Below are positions 52,240 through 64,000 of a stretch of 64,000 bases of DNA, piece by piece. Every line of letters begins with the position of its first letter. Position 1 is the first letter of the stretch. The notes under the pieces were generated by a model, which saw only the letters and a list, made by a program, of their open reading frames with translations, made no database searches and was not told the origin of the DNA. Origin of the DNA: Tubiluchus corallicola (Eukaryota; Priapulida; Priapulimorpha; Priapulimorphida; Tubiluchidae); NCBI GenBank assembly GCA_030141605.1, contig JAQGDQ010000093.1, positions 372,001-436,000 of the forward strand. Reading direction: 5' to 3'. The position numbers and the translations under genes were made by a program.

Positions 52240-54476
52240 GAGGAAAAAGCTATTTTAAAGTATGTCCCACAAAAACGTTCCCTACAAAGTTATATTACTT
52301 AGCATACAAGTTGCCCGTTTGAAATTCATGTAATAAGAAAAGAAAATTCTTAACAATTTAAAATGGCACAGCATCGCCATCCCAGTGTGCACCAGTGACT
52401 CACAAAAAAAACACATTATCAATCTTACTGACAATAAACAGTAATTTAAAACTTTTCTTAGTTAGCAAAGAGAGTGCTCTGATTTTTTTTCAAACTTTAC
52501 ACAATGTTATCTAAACTTGTTTCAAATGACTTATCATCAAAACAGCTGCGCCCAGTGGTCATCGAGAGTTTAAATTTAAAGGAAGAACCAACCCTCAAAC
52601 AACATTTATTGCATTTTGATATACAATTAAAAATATTAAAATCACCACACAAGATATGCGCATAGAATGCTTTGCTCAAAAATGTAAAAGAAATTTAAAC
52701 GAACGCCGCATACTTGAAAAAAAAACTGATGTAAGCTGGTGAATGCTGTGAAGGCAAGCTGTGATGAAGGTACACGTTGAGAAATTTCAACAGTTCAGTT
52801 ATTCTAGCATTGTATTTAACCCTGTTTATGTAAAAATTAGTCATTTGATCAATAATGGCAAATTTTAAGTGGCCATATAGCTTTAACCCACAAGATTATA
52901 CCGCAAAATTTGTAAGTAGTGTACATTAATTGAGTAAATGTAATCAATTCACAGACTTTTGTTGACTTTCAGACACACTTGTAAACTTGTGAGCATACAG
53001 TAGGTATCGGGTGGGTTACCTAGTCTACAGAGTTCACTCTATAAGTAAAAAAAGATTGCTGAAGCACTTGGCAGAATAACTGTTTAGAATTGCATGGTAA
53101 GAGAGCGCCCAAGCGTGAAGTGATCGAGATTTTAAATTGAAATTACACGAGGCACTTATCACAATTTCATTGCTGAAACTTTCTAGGATTTTTCTCAATT
53201 ATTAGAACAAGCTCAACGTCCCAAGAGATTTGGCTTTTGCTTTGAGTAAGTTTTATACAAGGTTATTGCTACAGCATGCCCTGTGCGAAATAAAACAGCA
53301 TGTAAGTGATATAAATATTAAGATGAATTTTTTAACTTTTATTTGTGAAGAGCATTTTCTTGTGAGTTAAGTGTCCTTTTTTGTAATATTTGGGAAGTCG
53401 TCAAATTTATCGCTCAAATTACATCGAAGGCACTCAAACGTCCATACGAAACTACACTTATACTGAAATACATTCAATACTATGTTTCCTGCTTACCAAC
53501 AGTGTTGCAAATTAGAAATCAGTACTAAGCAGACAAATAAACAACAAAATCATCCATAAACCCATGCCTTTCCAAATGTAAGCAAACGAGAAACTTCTGA
53601 GACTCATTTTAGTATTTATTAAAACTCTTATCTGTACCAAGTACGTAATAAATTATTTTTGTTATGTGCTACTAAAACAGAGATTTTTCGGCGAATTTTT
53701 TTAGCCAATTCCTAACTAACTAAAATAATTTCAACAATCTTCTGCATCACAATAAAATAGATGGTGAAATGGAAACTTTATATGAAATTGTGAAAATACT
53801 ATAATTAAATATTGCAAGCCACAAAATTCTGGTAGCACATGCAAAGAATTTGAAATTGGAAAAGTAACCAAACTAATAGTCAGAAAATAAAAAAACAAAA
53901 ATTAAATTTCTTCTTCATGTTTGAAGTTTTAACTTTTATTATTCCTGATTTGCAAATTGGTCCAGTGTTTAACTTTGGTTATTAAACTTTTTGTAGTTGT
54001 TTATAGTTGAATTTTAGTAGATCTTTACTTTTTTTACATCTGGTAACCTTATTTTTCCATATCGTTTAAAGAATGCAGTGCTAATATTTCATTTGCAAAA
54101 TTACTTTATTATGAATGAAGCTCGTGTACACGTGAATTGCTCCGATTAATTTAATTTTAAAATAAATTCACAACTACAAAATAAATTAAATCTCATACGT
54201 TTAAAAAGTAAATACCACGACGATGTCCAATTTAGTTAACTTTCATTATTTAAGGCAAGAAAATAAAACTAAAAATGACTAACTTGGCGAATTTCAAAGT
54301 AGACAGCTTCCAATTTTAAATCTTTACAATTAAATAAATTCAACTTACTTAGCTAGATTAGGTAATTACCAAGGTAAAAAATATGAAAAATCACAAAAGT
54401 TATTAAGTGCTAACAGTACACTGGCAGGTTCTTCAAACTTTTAGCAGCAATTTATTAAACTAGGGAAAATACTCAC
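52240..54476. other. Inferred intron, no gene seen
   Basis: AT-rich noncoding sequence inside the inferred first intron of the AT-hook zinc-finger gene. It contains a family A end fragment (ttttgtcggacttgaaactg, 52179-52238) and a fragment of the element at 32630 (53100-53180). Confidence 0.4.
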
Positions 54477-54540
54477 CTTCTGTTAATCCAACATGGCCAC
54501 CATAACCGTTATTCTTCCATCGATATTGTACCAGGGTTTG
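54477..54540 (-). other. Probable 5' noncoding exon of the AT-hook zinc-finger gene
   Basis: On the minus strand a strong donor GAAG|GTGAGT ends at 54477. It is preceded by GGCCATGTTGG and a short upstream ORF (ATG GTG GCC ATG TTG GAT TAA). The nearest matching acceptor before the coding exon is at about 51196, implying a 3.3-kb first intron. The 5' end is not defined by the sequence. Confidence 0.5.
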
Positions 54541-55167
54541 TTTTGATCTCTGCTAGCTCCCTCCCAGGGCTGACGTTGCGCAAGAATTACGGGCAAATAC
54601 AAAATGTGGTGCTATCTAGTGGTTGAATCTGGAAATCCGAATTTCTGTTATTATAGAAATAATTACTTTCGGATGGTCCCAACCATAAAAGCTAGTATTA
54701 GTGAACTTCTGTTGGAGGTCCTCAAGTAAACGCAAGCACAATTCAAATATAACTTATCTGTCTCATACAGCAAAATTGCAACAAAGTGTTAGTAAAGGAT
54801 TAATAGTGAAAATGTGAGAAGTGGTGGCAAATAGAAAAAATGGGATAGACTAGTTCCGAAGAAAAGGCTTTTCCTAGTAAAGTTTTTGCTACAATTAGAA
54901 AATTTAGTCAACTCGTTAGTTATTACAAGAAAGTACAATAATATTTTGTAACGTCAGAATGACAGGGTAGCCAATTATGTTGATCTTTGCATACACATAA
55001 CAGTGAGTCATCATGACATGTGCTTAGTTACCAAAGTTAAGCAATGCCAAACGTGGCAACTGATTTGATGGGACACAACTTACTATCTCTTGGGCAAGGT
55101 TACTTTTACTGTGATTTTGAATTATTTCGTTCGTTTCTCTACGTTTTAAGATGTACATACATGAGAA

Positions 55168-55790
55168 CAGCGGCGGATTATGATTTTATGGGCCTTAGGC
55201 TTGAGCTTGGAACGGACCTTTTAAATTTTGCTACACTGCTGAGCTGACGTGTTTTTGTGGAGCTCTCGTCGTTTGTAAGTTTGTTTAATTTTGTGAGTTT
55301 TTGCCCACCGATTGTGATAAAAATGATATCTTCTTGATCCTTGAGTTGTGGACTAGGACTATATAAACACGATTACAGCTTGGTGAGTTTCTGGGTTAGA
55401 TGTCAACTAAAATAAGCCAATCAGAAACTCTGAAAGTAATTTAGTTTCTCACTAATTTCTTATACTTATTAGTAAGTATTCTTATATTATTCTTATTACT
55501 ACTTATTCTTATGTTTTTATTTTCAGAAATATGGCATATTGTCATAAATCCGGATGCCAAAAAGCAAAAGAAAGAGAGCAAAAGAAGCAACGGGAAGAGG
55601 CAGATTTGAACCCCGATTTGAAATATAGTGACTGACTTTTGAAAAAAAACTTCTATATTTTATTTTGGCGGGCCCCTTGCTCTTTTGTCAATTATTTTTT
55701 TTTACAAAAATTTTTTTTTTTCATTTTATTTTGCCGGGCCCCTTTTGATCCCGGACCTTGGGCTTCAGCCTATAGGGCTATCCGCTACAG
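55168..55790 (+). mobile_element. hAT element relic with transposase N-terminus remnant
   Basis: Termini cagcggcggat and, inverted, ctgtagcggat. Perfect 8-bp flanking duplication catgagaa at 55160-55167 and 55791-55798. Inside, 55531-55635 reads MAYCHKSGCQKAKEREQKKQ and then a stop, resembling the N-terminus of hAT transposases of the DUF4371/ZMYM group (H-x-S-G-x-Q-K). The rest of the transposase is gone. Confidence 0.8.
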
Positions 55791-56940
55791 CATGAGAATA
55801 CGACTACATGTGACATCTTCAGCTGCCAGTTCAGTATTTCATTTCAGATGTTTATCTTGATAATGAACTAGAGTCAGGTCCTGCCATAATAGAGCCTGTA
55901 AAAAAATTTTACCTAGGAATAGGAGCACAATTTGTTGGGCATATGTTTATCCCAAGATAATCACATATCTATAATAGTTTGCAAAGTATTGATTTTTCAT
56001 TTTTATTTCAAATCCCAAAAAATGTTTTTGGAATTAGAACTGATTATATTCAGCAAATGATTGTGCGAATAATTTTGAGAAAGCTGTGTCATTCTAAAAA
56101 ACGTTCTTTGCAGAAAAAGTGGAACCTCGCAACTGAATGAAAAGGTTGTGTAATGATTACACTCAGTAGATATAAAAGGTATTTCCATAACTAATTCTTT
56201 GTTCTGCAAGAAAAATTACAATATTTTCGCTCCATCAATTATGAACAGTTGAAACATTAAGCCTAGTTCACATCTATAAATTGTCTTTTCAGCATAATGA
56301 TTATATCTCTTTACTACAAAAAGTGCTAAAGAACATTTGCAACTGCAAGAGATAATTATAATTAAGGCTAATACAAAATTGCTAAGTGCAGAAACAGTAC
56401 ATACGTCATTGGATTGTCTGAAATTTGGAATGACCAAACAATCAACAAGCAATGGCTATAACTATTTCCAAGTATATTGCCAAACAGTGTCACAAATATA
56501 AGCAGGTTTGATCTCAACAACATGTAAATGTAAAACACAGGTCTGTTAAACCTAGTTACAAGAGAAAAATTGAACTACATTAGAACCGGCTTAACAAAAC
56601 CCACAACTTTATGCTTTGTGGCTTCCAGTCATTACATTTAAATTAAAAGCAACGAACCATTAAAGTTCGCGCCCATTACAGGTTGTGAGAGTTGCATGAT
56701 TTGTAATGTTGTTCATAAACAGATTTATGCTCTATGGAACTAAAACGTGTTTCCATATTTCATTTTCACTTTATATGATATTTTATGCTTTTTTTCTATT
56801 TACATCTATGATGTGTATGATAGCTTTTTTGTTGCATTTTTTGCTTGAAAAAGATGGTTAGTTGTTACTGTATTGCTATTTTGGGACTAAAGAAACACAG
56901 GTTTTGTTAATTTTGTAGTCAAATAATTATGACTTTGTTT

Positions 56941-57200
56941 TAAAGGAAAATTAGACCAAATGTTAGACTGTAGGTCAAAAGAACCCATTCTTTAAAATAT
57001 TGATACTATTTAAAAAAAAAGACTTATGTAAAAGAATTATTACCATACAAACGCAATTTTGTGTTTGTGCCATTAGTTCTTTGTTGCTACATGCATTTCA
57101 CCATTTGCTAGCTAGACAAGCACTGGCCCCTGTATTTTAGAACGTATTGCACAAGGAACAGGTGTGGTACCTCTCAGTTTAGAGGTGTTCATTTTCAAGG
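56941..57200 (+). mobile_element. Family A element, truncated copy
   Basis: Begins tttaaaggaaaat near 56939 and carries the gtgtttgtgccattagttc and cctctcagttta blocks. The right half is missing. Confidence 0.5.
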
Positions 57201-57826
57201 TGCGAATTGCAATTTTGCTTTTTTAGTATAGTATTACTGAAGTATAGGTGAGTATTTTATTTCCCATACTCATTTACAGACCTAAAACTATTTTTTGACA
57301 CCTTTCATACGTCAACTATATTTTGAATTCTCGGTTTTATTGTATGCCTTGTTTAGTCCTTTTTGTTTGGATATTTTCTAAATTCTGCAAATCTAAATTA
57401 CCTACCCTAACTGAGGTCCACTTTTACTTGCCGTTGTAAAGCGGGCGCGTGTGCTTGGCGTAAAGTCAGGCCTGGAAATCGTTCGCGCTCATTGATTATG
57501 ATCGTGATCTCCCATGTTGTGTTTCGGACTTTGTGGCTTTGTGTTACAGAATACGTTTAACTCGGAAGTGGCGCTCACAAGCCACTGGTGTAGCAGTGTA
57601 TGGTTTTTTTTGGATTACTGCAGATTTCTTTTATTTTAAAATTCTGCCTGCACAATGTCTACAATAGACGTTATTGACGTATGATGATGTTGAGTACTGG
57701 CAGTTAGTTACTAAAGTAAAGCCTAGGCACAAAGTATTGCAAACACGTAAATTCCGTTTATGTTTGTGATTTTTCATCAAAAAATTAGCTATAACCAGCA
57801 CCAAGTACGGTAATTACAAAATGTTG

Positions 57827-58527
57827 GGCGCTATTACACTTTCGCACCGCCTAGTTTTTTCTAGGTTATTACTCGTTTCTAGGCTCGCAGGTCATTATTC
57901 TATTATTCTCACGTCATCAGTGAATGTTTCCGCTAATCTCGTGGTAATTTAATCATATATTTAGCTATAATTACCAATAATTACGTTGTATTCACAGTTC
58001 TACACCTATACAGTTCGTATCGCCATCTTGTTTGTGTGTGTAGTCACGTAACGAATTTCGTACTAGTTTATGCATTATCAGAGCCTAGCTTAAAGGGCAC
58101 GTGACGCACTTTCATCTTGACCGCATTTAAGAAATAAAGAAAAAACCTTTACTTTTTTATAATCTAATAGTAATAATACTACAGTAATAAATAAAATTAA
58201 TGATAAATAACTGTAGTGGTCTAAAATAATTTCCTCGTATATGCCAGTTTGGGTTTGACAGAGAAACTGAAAATACATGTTAAGGGCCACATCGTCACTG
58301 CGCGAGAACGATTGCGCATTAGTGGTGTAAACACAGTTATTCACATGGAGCTTTTTGCGTGATGGTGACGGTAAGTAATGTATGATTTTAATCTGGAATT
58401 CTAAGGTCTAATAATATTATGGGAATATGGTGTATATTACACCTGTTGGTCTGCTTTCTGGCCTGCAGGCGTGAAAACAACCAATAGGCCAGAAAAAAAC
58501 TAGGCGGTGCGAAAGTGTAATAGCGCC
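57827..58527. mobile_element. hAT-like MITE with long TIR and perfect 8-bp target duplication
   Basis: TIR of about 33 perfect bases (ggcgctattacactttcgca ... ctag) at both ends. Flanking aaatgttg is identical at 57819-57826 and 58528-58535. 701 bases with no ORF of note. The intact ends mark it as one of the younger insertions in the window. Confidence 0.85.
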
Positions 58528-58672
58528 AAATGTTGTTAGCAGTTATTTAAAGTTCAGTTCCTAGATCGTTTTGTTTCAAGGTGACCAGTCATATACAACT
58601 ACTTGGATGAAAAGAAAAAAAAATCAAACTCTTATTTACTCGGCTGAAAAGAAGCGAAAAATGAAAATAACT

Positions 58673-58905
58673 TTAAATCAAACTCTTAATTCCAATCTCA
58701 CGCTGTCTCTTCATTACGTCGTTAAAAAACTTTTTGCCACAAATCAATATTTTGAAAAACCAACTCGCGCACTCTTCATCTGAAAAAAAACCTTTTCTCT
58801 CATTCTCATAAAAAATGCAGCGTAACAAAATATGTCCGAAAGTTTCTGGTTCTGAACCACATCCACAAATTCTATCCTGTTCATCCAGCTGCCATCTATG
58901 CAGTA
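58673..58905 (-). pseudogene. Non-LTR retrotransposon relic, C-terminal Cys/His motif
   Basis: A minus-strand frame reads HRWQLDEQDRICGCG, SEPETFGHILLRC and IFYENER, and ends KSLI before TAA at 58675-58673. CxC...E-T...H-x-L-x2-C is the zinc-knuckle-like motif near the C-terminus of many LINE ORF2 proteins. It is a short fragment. Upstream sequence (beyond about 58905) no longer reads through. It sits next to the hAT-like element 57827-58527. Confidence 0.65.
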
Positions 58906-59557
58906 GATTGCAGTTTTAATTCCAAAGCTCCAATTCTTGCCTTTGCTTAGTGCTTTATCAATAATTCATGATTGTATATCATTGATAAAACAAATGAGTT
59001 AAAACATCATGATGTACTTATTTACATTAACATTTCATAACATACAATATGTAAATAAAAATATGTAAGCATTAGTAGACATCATAACATATTACAATTC
59101 AATATTTAATCATGGAATTTCTATTTCGACACCAACAGTGTCTTTATTATATTGGTAAGTTTTGTGATAGCTTTGCTTCTCGACATTTGGAAAGACTAAC
59201 TTTCCTTTAATTACAGTTATTAAAGTAAGCGATAGCTTTGCCTTTAAACGTCGGGAAAGACGTGCTCCATCAACTATCATGGCCATTTTCAAATGAGTCA
59301 TTTCCTGCCTCGGACTTTATACCAGGCCTGTTCATTAAACAGTTACACGGTTAGCGATGTGATAAGACGGGTTTCCTATATACATATTTGCACAATCAAA
59401 CTACAGAAGTAATTATGTACTCTTTCTTTAAGTACTTCGTACAGTTATGTATACTGAGCAAATAGTAATTTGCTTACTTTGGAAATGAGTTTCCGACAGC
59501 AATTAAAAGTTTTATTTTTGTTTATTATTGCGCATGGTAAATTTCAGAGAGACTACA

Positions 59558-62500
59558 ATGGCTGACAGGAACGGAATGATACAATGTCGCTTGTGCAAGC
59601 CTGTGGCTACGTTTGCATACAAACAAGCGTTTCTAAGGCATTTGACAAGCCAACATTCGGTGCAGCACATAGATAATGAAATGGAAACGGCAACAGCCGT
59701 GTCAGACGACGGACGTCTGCAGTGCCTCTTATGTAAGCCTGCAGCAACGTATGGTTATAAACAAAGTTTAATTAGACACTTAAGAACCAAACATTCAGTA
59801 TCGTATTTGGACAAGCCTAAAAAGCCAGTTACGGCAACGGCTGCAACGATCAATGAACGTATACAGTGCAGCTTGTGCAGCCCTGTCGTAACATTTGCCT
59901 CCAGGAAAAACTTCTTCAGACACTTGAGAAACAAGCATTCAGGACCGTATCTGGATCAGAAAACGGTTACGGCAACGGACGGATCAAGCATTAGACGGGT
60001 TTTATATCAGTGCACGATGTGCCACAAGACGTTTCCCATTTGCAAGAGCTTTTACAGACACATGATAACTTTTCATTACGATGCGGAAACGGCGGAAAAA
60101 TGTGGCTATCCAAAGAGGGTATGCTATTTGTGCGATGGTCCGACAATGTTTCAGTCTAAGTTTGACCTGCTCAGACACATGAAAACACTGCATTTTCCTT
60201 TACCACTAAATTTGGAGATGGAGCCGACAATAACGAATGATGGGGACATGTCCGTGCAACTGTACTGTACCTTGTGTGAACCGTCCATCACATTTACTTG
60301 TAAAATAAGCTTTTACAGACATATGAAACAGCACGTGGCAGGTCAGTAGAGCTTTGGCTATTTTGTTTTGTGCAACTGCTAGTAACTATAAAGCCAAATT
60401 ACAGACCAGCCATCCATTTGATGTAAAAATGAGTGTGAAAAGTAGAAAGCGGATACTGAAATTAAATTATTAAAAAATTAAGGTTCAGTTACAGAGTTCA
60501 CTTTTAGTTTGTTAAAATAATTATTATTCTGTTGTTTTGTTGGTGTTTACTAGTCAAGTTAGAGGTTATTAATGTTATCGTTGGTAAGAGGTTTTAATAG
60601 CAGACAATCAGATTCATCAAAAAGCAAAACAAAACAGCATTAACAATCTCTCATCTAATGTTTTTGCTTGTTTAAACCTGATAATAGTAACTGCAGCTGC
60701 AAAAAAAGTTTGCTTAAGCAGCTGCCGGGATAATTGTTTATTTTGCCTGGCACCCTGATGATGTCATTTTTGTTCTAAACAAACATGTACAAGCTTGAAG
60801 TGATCGGAACTTTAAATTGATTTTACTAATTACACAAGGCACTTATCACTGTTAAACAATATGACAGTGGGTCTACCAATGTCTTACAATTTTCCCGGAA
60901 CACGATACTATTTTTGAGTTGTACGAAACTTTTTATTTTTCTAGAGTATAATATTTTGAGTTAGGTGAAGCAAGTTACACGTATTTTGATTAAATGGACC
61001 ATAATGTTTTATTTGAGTTAGGTGAAATTTTTGAGCTAAATGATGTCTTTTTGTGGGAAAAATGAAAAATTTCATCCTTTCCGCTGAAATTCTTTGAGTT
61101 AGGTGAAAATTTGAGGTGTGAGATTTTGAATTACGAGGAGTTTACTATATTATAATCCAGCACTGCACATAGATGTTTGTTAACATTGTTCATTTTGGAT
61201 TAAATTTGCAAGTTTTTGTTGATAGTTTTGTGTTTAGTGTACATGGTTTTTCATTTTTCCAACTTAGACCACGAATTGCATTGTCAGAAAAAGAAAACTC
61301 CTGCGATTCAGTGCAGTGAACCTGAGTGTTCTTTCACCTGCAGCTTGCTTGTCTCCTTCCAGCGCCATCTGCGGGAATTTCATCAAGTTAAGTTTGAAAA
61401 GGAGACATATACATTTGGCTCACCCGATGAGGTAACCACTTCGTATTCATAATTTCATTATCTGATTATTTTAACGCTGGGTACCATTACGGTCATGAAA
61501 TTCTTGATTCAGTGTAATGTCATCATGTGATCTATGCAACTAGTGTGTGATTAGTTCAGTGGCAGCTTGTAGTTAAAATTAGTGGGGGTGCTGCTTTAGA
61601 AATTTTTTATCTATTGTTTTAATACTGTGTAAAACGAAACAAACATATGTAATTTTAATGTTGTAATTTGTAATTGTAATTTTAAAGATACAAAAATTGA
61701 TACATAAACTTGATAAAGTCCTAAACAAAAATTTTTTGCTTAAGAATAGCCTAAATTACCGCAGTTTAAGAATATGGCGGTACGCTATTTTTAAGCATGT
61801 AATAACTGGCAACAAACTGTGTGAGTGACAGTACTTTTGCTACCTCGCAGCAGACGCTAGCAGTGCATTGTACAGCATGCTATCTCAGACATTTGTGCCT
61901 GCCCGCATGAACACAATAGCCAAGCACAGTACTACCCTCACATGCTGTAGTTCCGTGTAAGTCTAAAAAAGAACTAAAGACAAACGACTTATTGCATTGA
62001 ATATTATCGATAATAATGAGTGAAAATGGGGTGGGGGGCACTGCAGTTCCACAGTACCTATATATGAGCCGCTACTGGTCAACTTTATTGTAGTTATAGC
62101 AACATTCATTTCTGGTACACTGAAGGAAGTAACTTTGTAATTTCTACATATTGCATCTGTTGCTTTAATTGTCACTCATGTAGAACGTTATAATCGCATG
62201 TTTTGGTAATAACCCAAGAATTTTACTTTCTTACAGTTTCAGCAATGGCTCGAGGAAGAAGAAGCCATCAGCGGTAGTTGTTTCATACAAATTCGCGGAA
62301 GCACGGAGGAATGCGAAGTCGAAAAATGGACTTTGCACTGCCACCGTAGCCGCGTTTGTCTGCGTAAATATGAAGCAAAAAACGTGCCATTGCCGGAAGA
62401 TGTGGGTCATTGTACGGCAAGGATGCAAGTGGAGAAATACCTGGATTCCAACTCCTTGGTGGTTAACTACACCATGACACACTATGGACATGGATCCGGA

Positions 62501-63774
62501 CCCGCGTCAGGTGGGTAGTTTCCACGTGTAGGTTTTTCCACAGAAACATGTTTAAATCCACGTTTAAACATGTGTCAGATCCAGCACACCTACTACACTA
62601 ATAGTTTGCTTGCTGCCGCTGCCCCTTGCCCCCATGTAAATGCAACATTTATCACACCGGTTGTCGTGGTGACGATGTTAATACTAAAAACAAGAAATTT
62701 TCCTGTTGCCATAACGCTCTATTTTTTCGCGAAGAACGTTTTGTGTCTCTCATGTAAACTCAACAACTAACTCTATTTTAGCTAGGTTAACTCCTCAAGC
62801 CCATTCCTACAGCTATATGTAAATTAATTCATTTTGGCTTCCTTATGTTGCGTGAATCGCGAAGCCCAAACTTCGCAACACCTGTCTTATATGACTTCAC
62901 TAGAATGTATTATAATGTCATCCTGTAACCTGATACATACAGTTACATCAATTTTTGAGTAATGAGTGATCAATTTTACCGTTTATCAATGCTGACCAGT
63001 CTAGATTTATTCCGTTGTCAAAGGGGAATAAAGGGGAATTCTAAAGTTTTCCTGGAGAACTTTCCATGCAAAGTTGTATTACTTTGCATTACGCTTACCT
63101 GTTCAAAACACTTTTGTAATTGGAAACAAAAATTCTCGATAATTCAAAATATTCATGCCACTTGGTAAAACTTCACTGTATGGCCATCCCTGTGTGCACC
63201 ACTGATTCACCAAAAAACACATTATTGGTCTTACTGAAAATACAAATTAATTTAAGCTTTTGCTTATTTACCGAAGAGTGTGCCGCGAATGCTACGGTAG
63301 CATTAATCTACGAATACTGCTACCTAAGCCTTGTATGCAATAGTACAGAACGTAAGTGATATAAAATTTCCAGATGAATTTTTTAATCTTTGTTTATAAT
63401 GAATGTTTTCTTGTGCTTTGACGAATAATCGCGGATTTAATATTATGGTTATAAATAGTTTAATTTACCTTAATTGTTCATTTCAGAAAGTCCTGAAGTG
63501 TTGGAGAAACTTCGTAGCGACTCAGAACGGGGTAAGTATTCTGTTATTTCCTAAATGTATAACTAAAATGATGTGCTGTAATTCACAAAATCTTCCTTGG
63601 CTGCAGAGCACTTCAAAAACATCGTCTTTATTTCTACCTTGATGCCACGCCCACGTATTCGTACATGAAAGATTTTGTACAAGTATCCACAAGAGGAATA
63701 TCCGTATTCAGAGCTTGTGGAAGAGAATCTGAACAGAACAGTAAATGATCCGGAATATGAACTGGAAGATACAG
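59558..63774 (+). CDS. C2H2 zinc-finger protein with FAR1/FLYWCH-like Cys/His domain (partial, runs off right edge)
   Basis: Coding exons 59558-60341, 61268-61431, 62237-62510, 63487-63531 and 63607-63774, phases all compatible. The start chosen is ACAATGG just after an acceptor (ttcag at 59543-59547). The first exon has six fingers, several of an unusual form with extra residues before the aromatic (C-x2-C-K/S-P-x2-T-F). The second has one more (CSEPEC...RHLREFH). The third exon (FQQWLEEEEAISGSC, WTLHCHRS, GHCTARMQV, THYGHG) has the Cys/His spacing of FAR1/FLYWCH/WRKY-class DNA-binding domains related to MULE transposases; this is inference from pattern. The fifth exon contains an in-frame TGA at 63666-63668, yet the frame after it looks coding (YKYPQEEYPYSELVEENL) up to a donor at 63775. 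Confidence 0.75.
60868..61149 (-). mobile_element. Family F element, inverted partial copy
   Basis: Reads tgtcttacaattttcccgg ... gaattacgaggagtttacta, the reverse of the right-hand half of 36947-37469. It lies in the zinc-finger gene intron 60342-61267. Confidence 0.6.
61557..62077 (-). mobile_element. hAT-like element, family N, inverted copy
   Basis: Starts cagtggcagcttgtagttaa and ends tatatgagccgctactg, the reverse of the 40800 copy. It lies in the zinc-finger gene intron 61432-62236. Confidence 0.65.
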
Positions 63775-63795
63775 GTAGCACAGGTGGCTGTTAAG

Positions 63796-63857
63796 GTGAG
63801 AGAAAGAGAGAGAGAGCGAGAGAGGGAGGGAGGGAGAGAGAGAGAGAGAGAGAACAG
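63796..63857. repeat. AG-rich microsatellite
   Basis: (GA)n with ggga interruptions, directly after the last visible splice donor of the zinc-finger gene. Confidence 0.9.
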
Positions 63858-64000
63858 AATAACACATTTTGCCTTTGCACTACTGATTTTTTTAAATGTG
63901 TGCATGCATAGCAAAATTGTCCATAAGTAGGCAATTAAGTTTTTCTAGTTATTCACATATCCTGAATCTCCATTTCATGAGGATCAAGCTTATCACTCTA

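Overview
The window reads as nuclear DNA of an invertebrate animal. It is AT-rich, has GT-AG spliced multi-exon genes with introns from about 0.2 to 12 kb, and is crowded with small terminal-inverted-repeat (TIR) transposons, non-LTR retrotransposon relics and minisatellites. I cannot name the phylum or species from the sequence. Nothing bacterial or viral (operons, CRISPR, prophage) was seen.

Layout. (1) 535-35465, plus strand: the 3' two thirds of an HDAC6-type histone deacetylase gene (second catalytic domain, Ala/Gly/Glu linker, ubiquitin-binding ZnF-UBP); the 5' part lies left of the window. (2) 18690-22171, minus strand: a complete 14-finger C2H2 gene nested in a 12-kb HDAC6 intron. (3) 38341-42798, minus strand: a complete two-exon YOD1/OTU1 deubiquitinase gene, tail to tail with HDAC6; its intron holds an R2-type retrotransposon relic and TIR elements. 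(4) 48923-51175, minus strand: an AT-hook plus C2H2 gene with one coding exon and a probable 5' noncoding exon near 54480-54540. (5) 59558-63774, plus strand, continuing off the right edge: a C2H2 gene carrying a Cys/His domain that resembles the FAR1/FLYWCH class. Its last visible exon contains one in-frame TGA.

Functionally, HDAC6 (ubiquitin C-terminus binding, aggresome pathway) and YOD1 (a p97/VCP-associated deubiquitinase) both act in ubiquitin-dependent protein quality control. Their adjacency is noted, but nothing in the sequence shows co-regulation. The three zinc-finger genes look like lineage-specific DNA-binding proteins.

The rest is mainly mobile DNA. I could delimit about 30 TIR elements. 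Several have target-site duplications visible on both sides: TA for pogo/mariner-like families, 8 bp for hAT-like families, and TTAA for another family. One locus (14630-15912) is a readable stack of two elements inserted into a third. I found no obviously new biological system. The observations most worth checking are the phase-matched pair of candidate HDAC6 exons, the recent duplication of an HDAC6 splice acceptor, the decayed finger repeats behind the nested gene, and the interrupted reading frame of the last gene.
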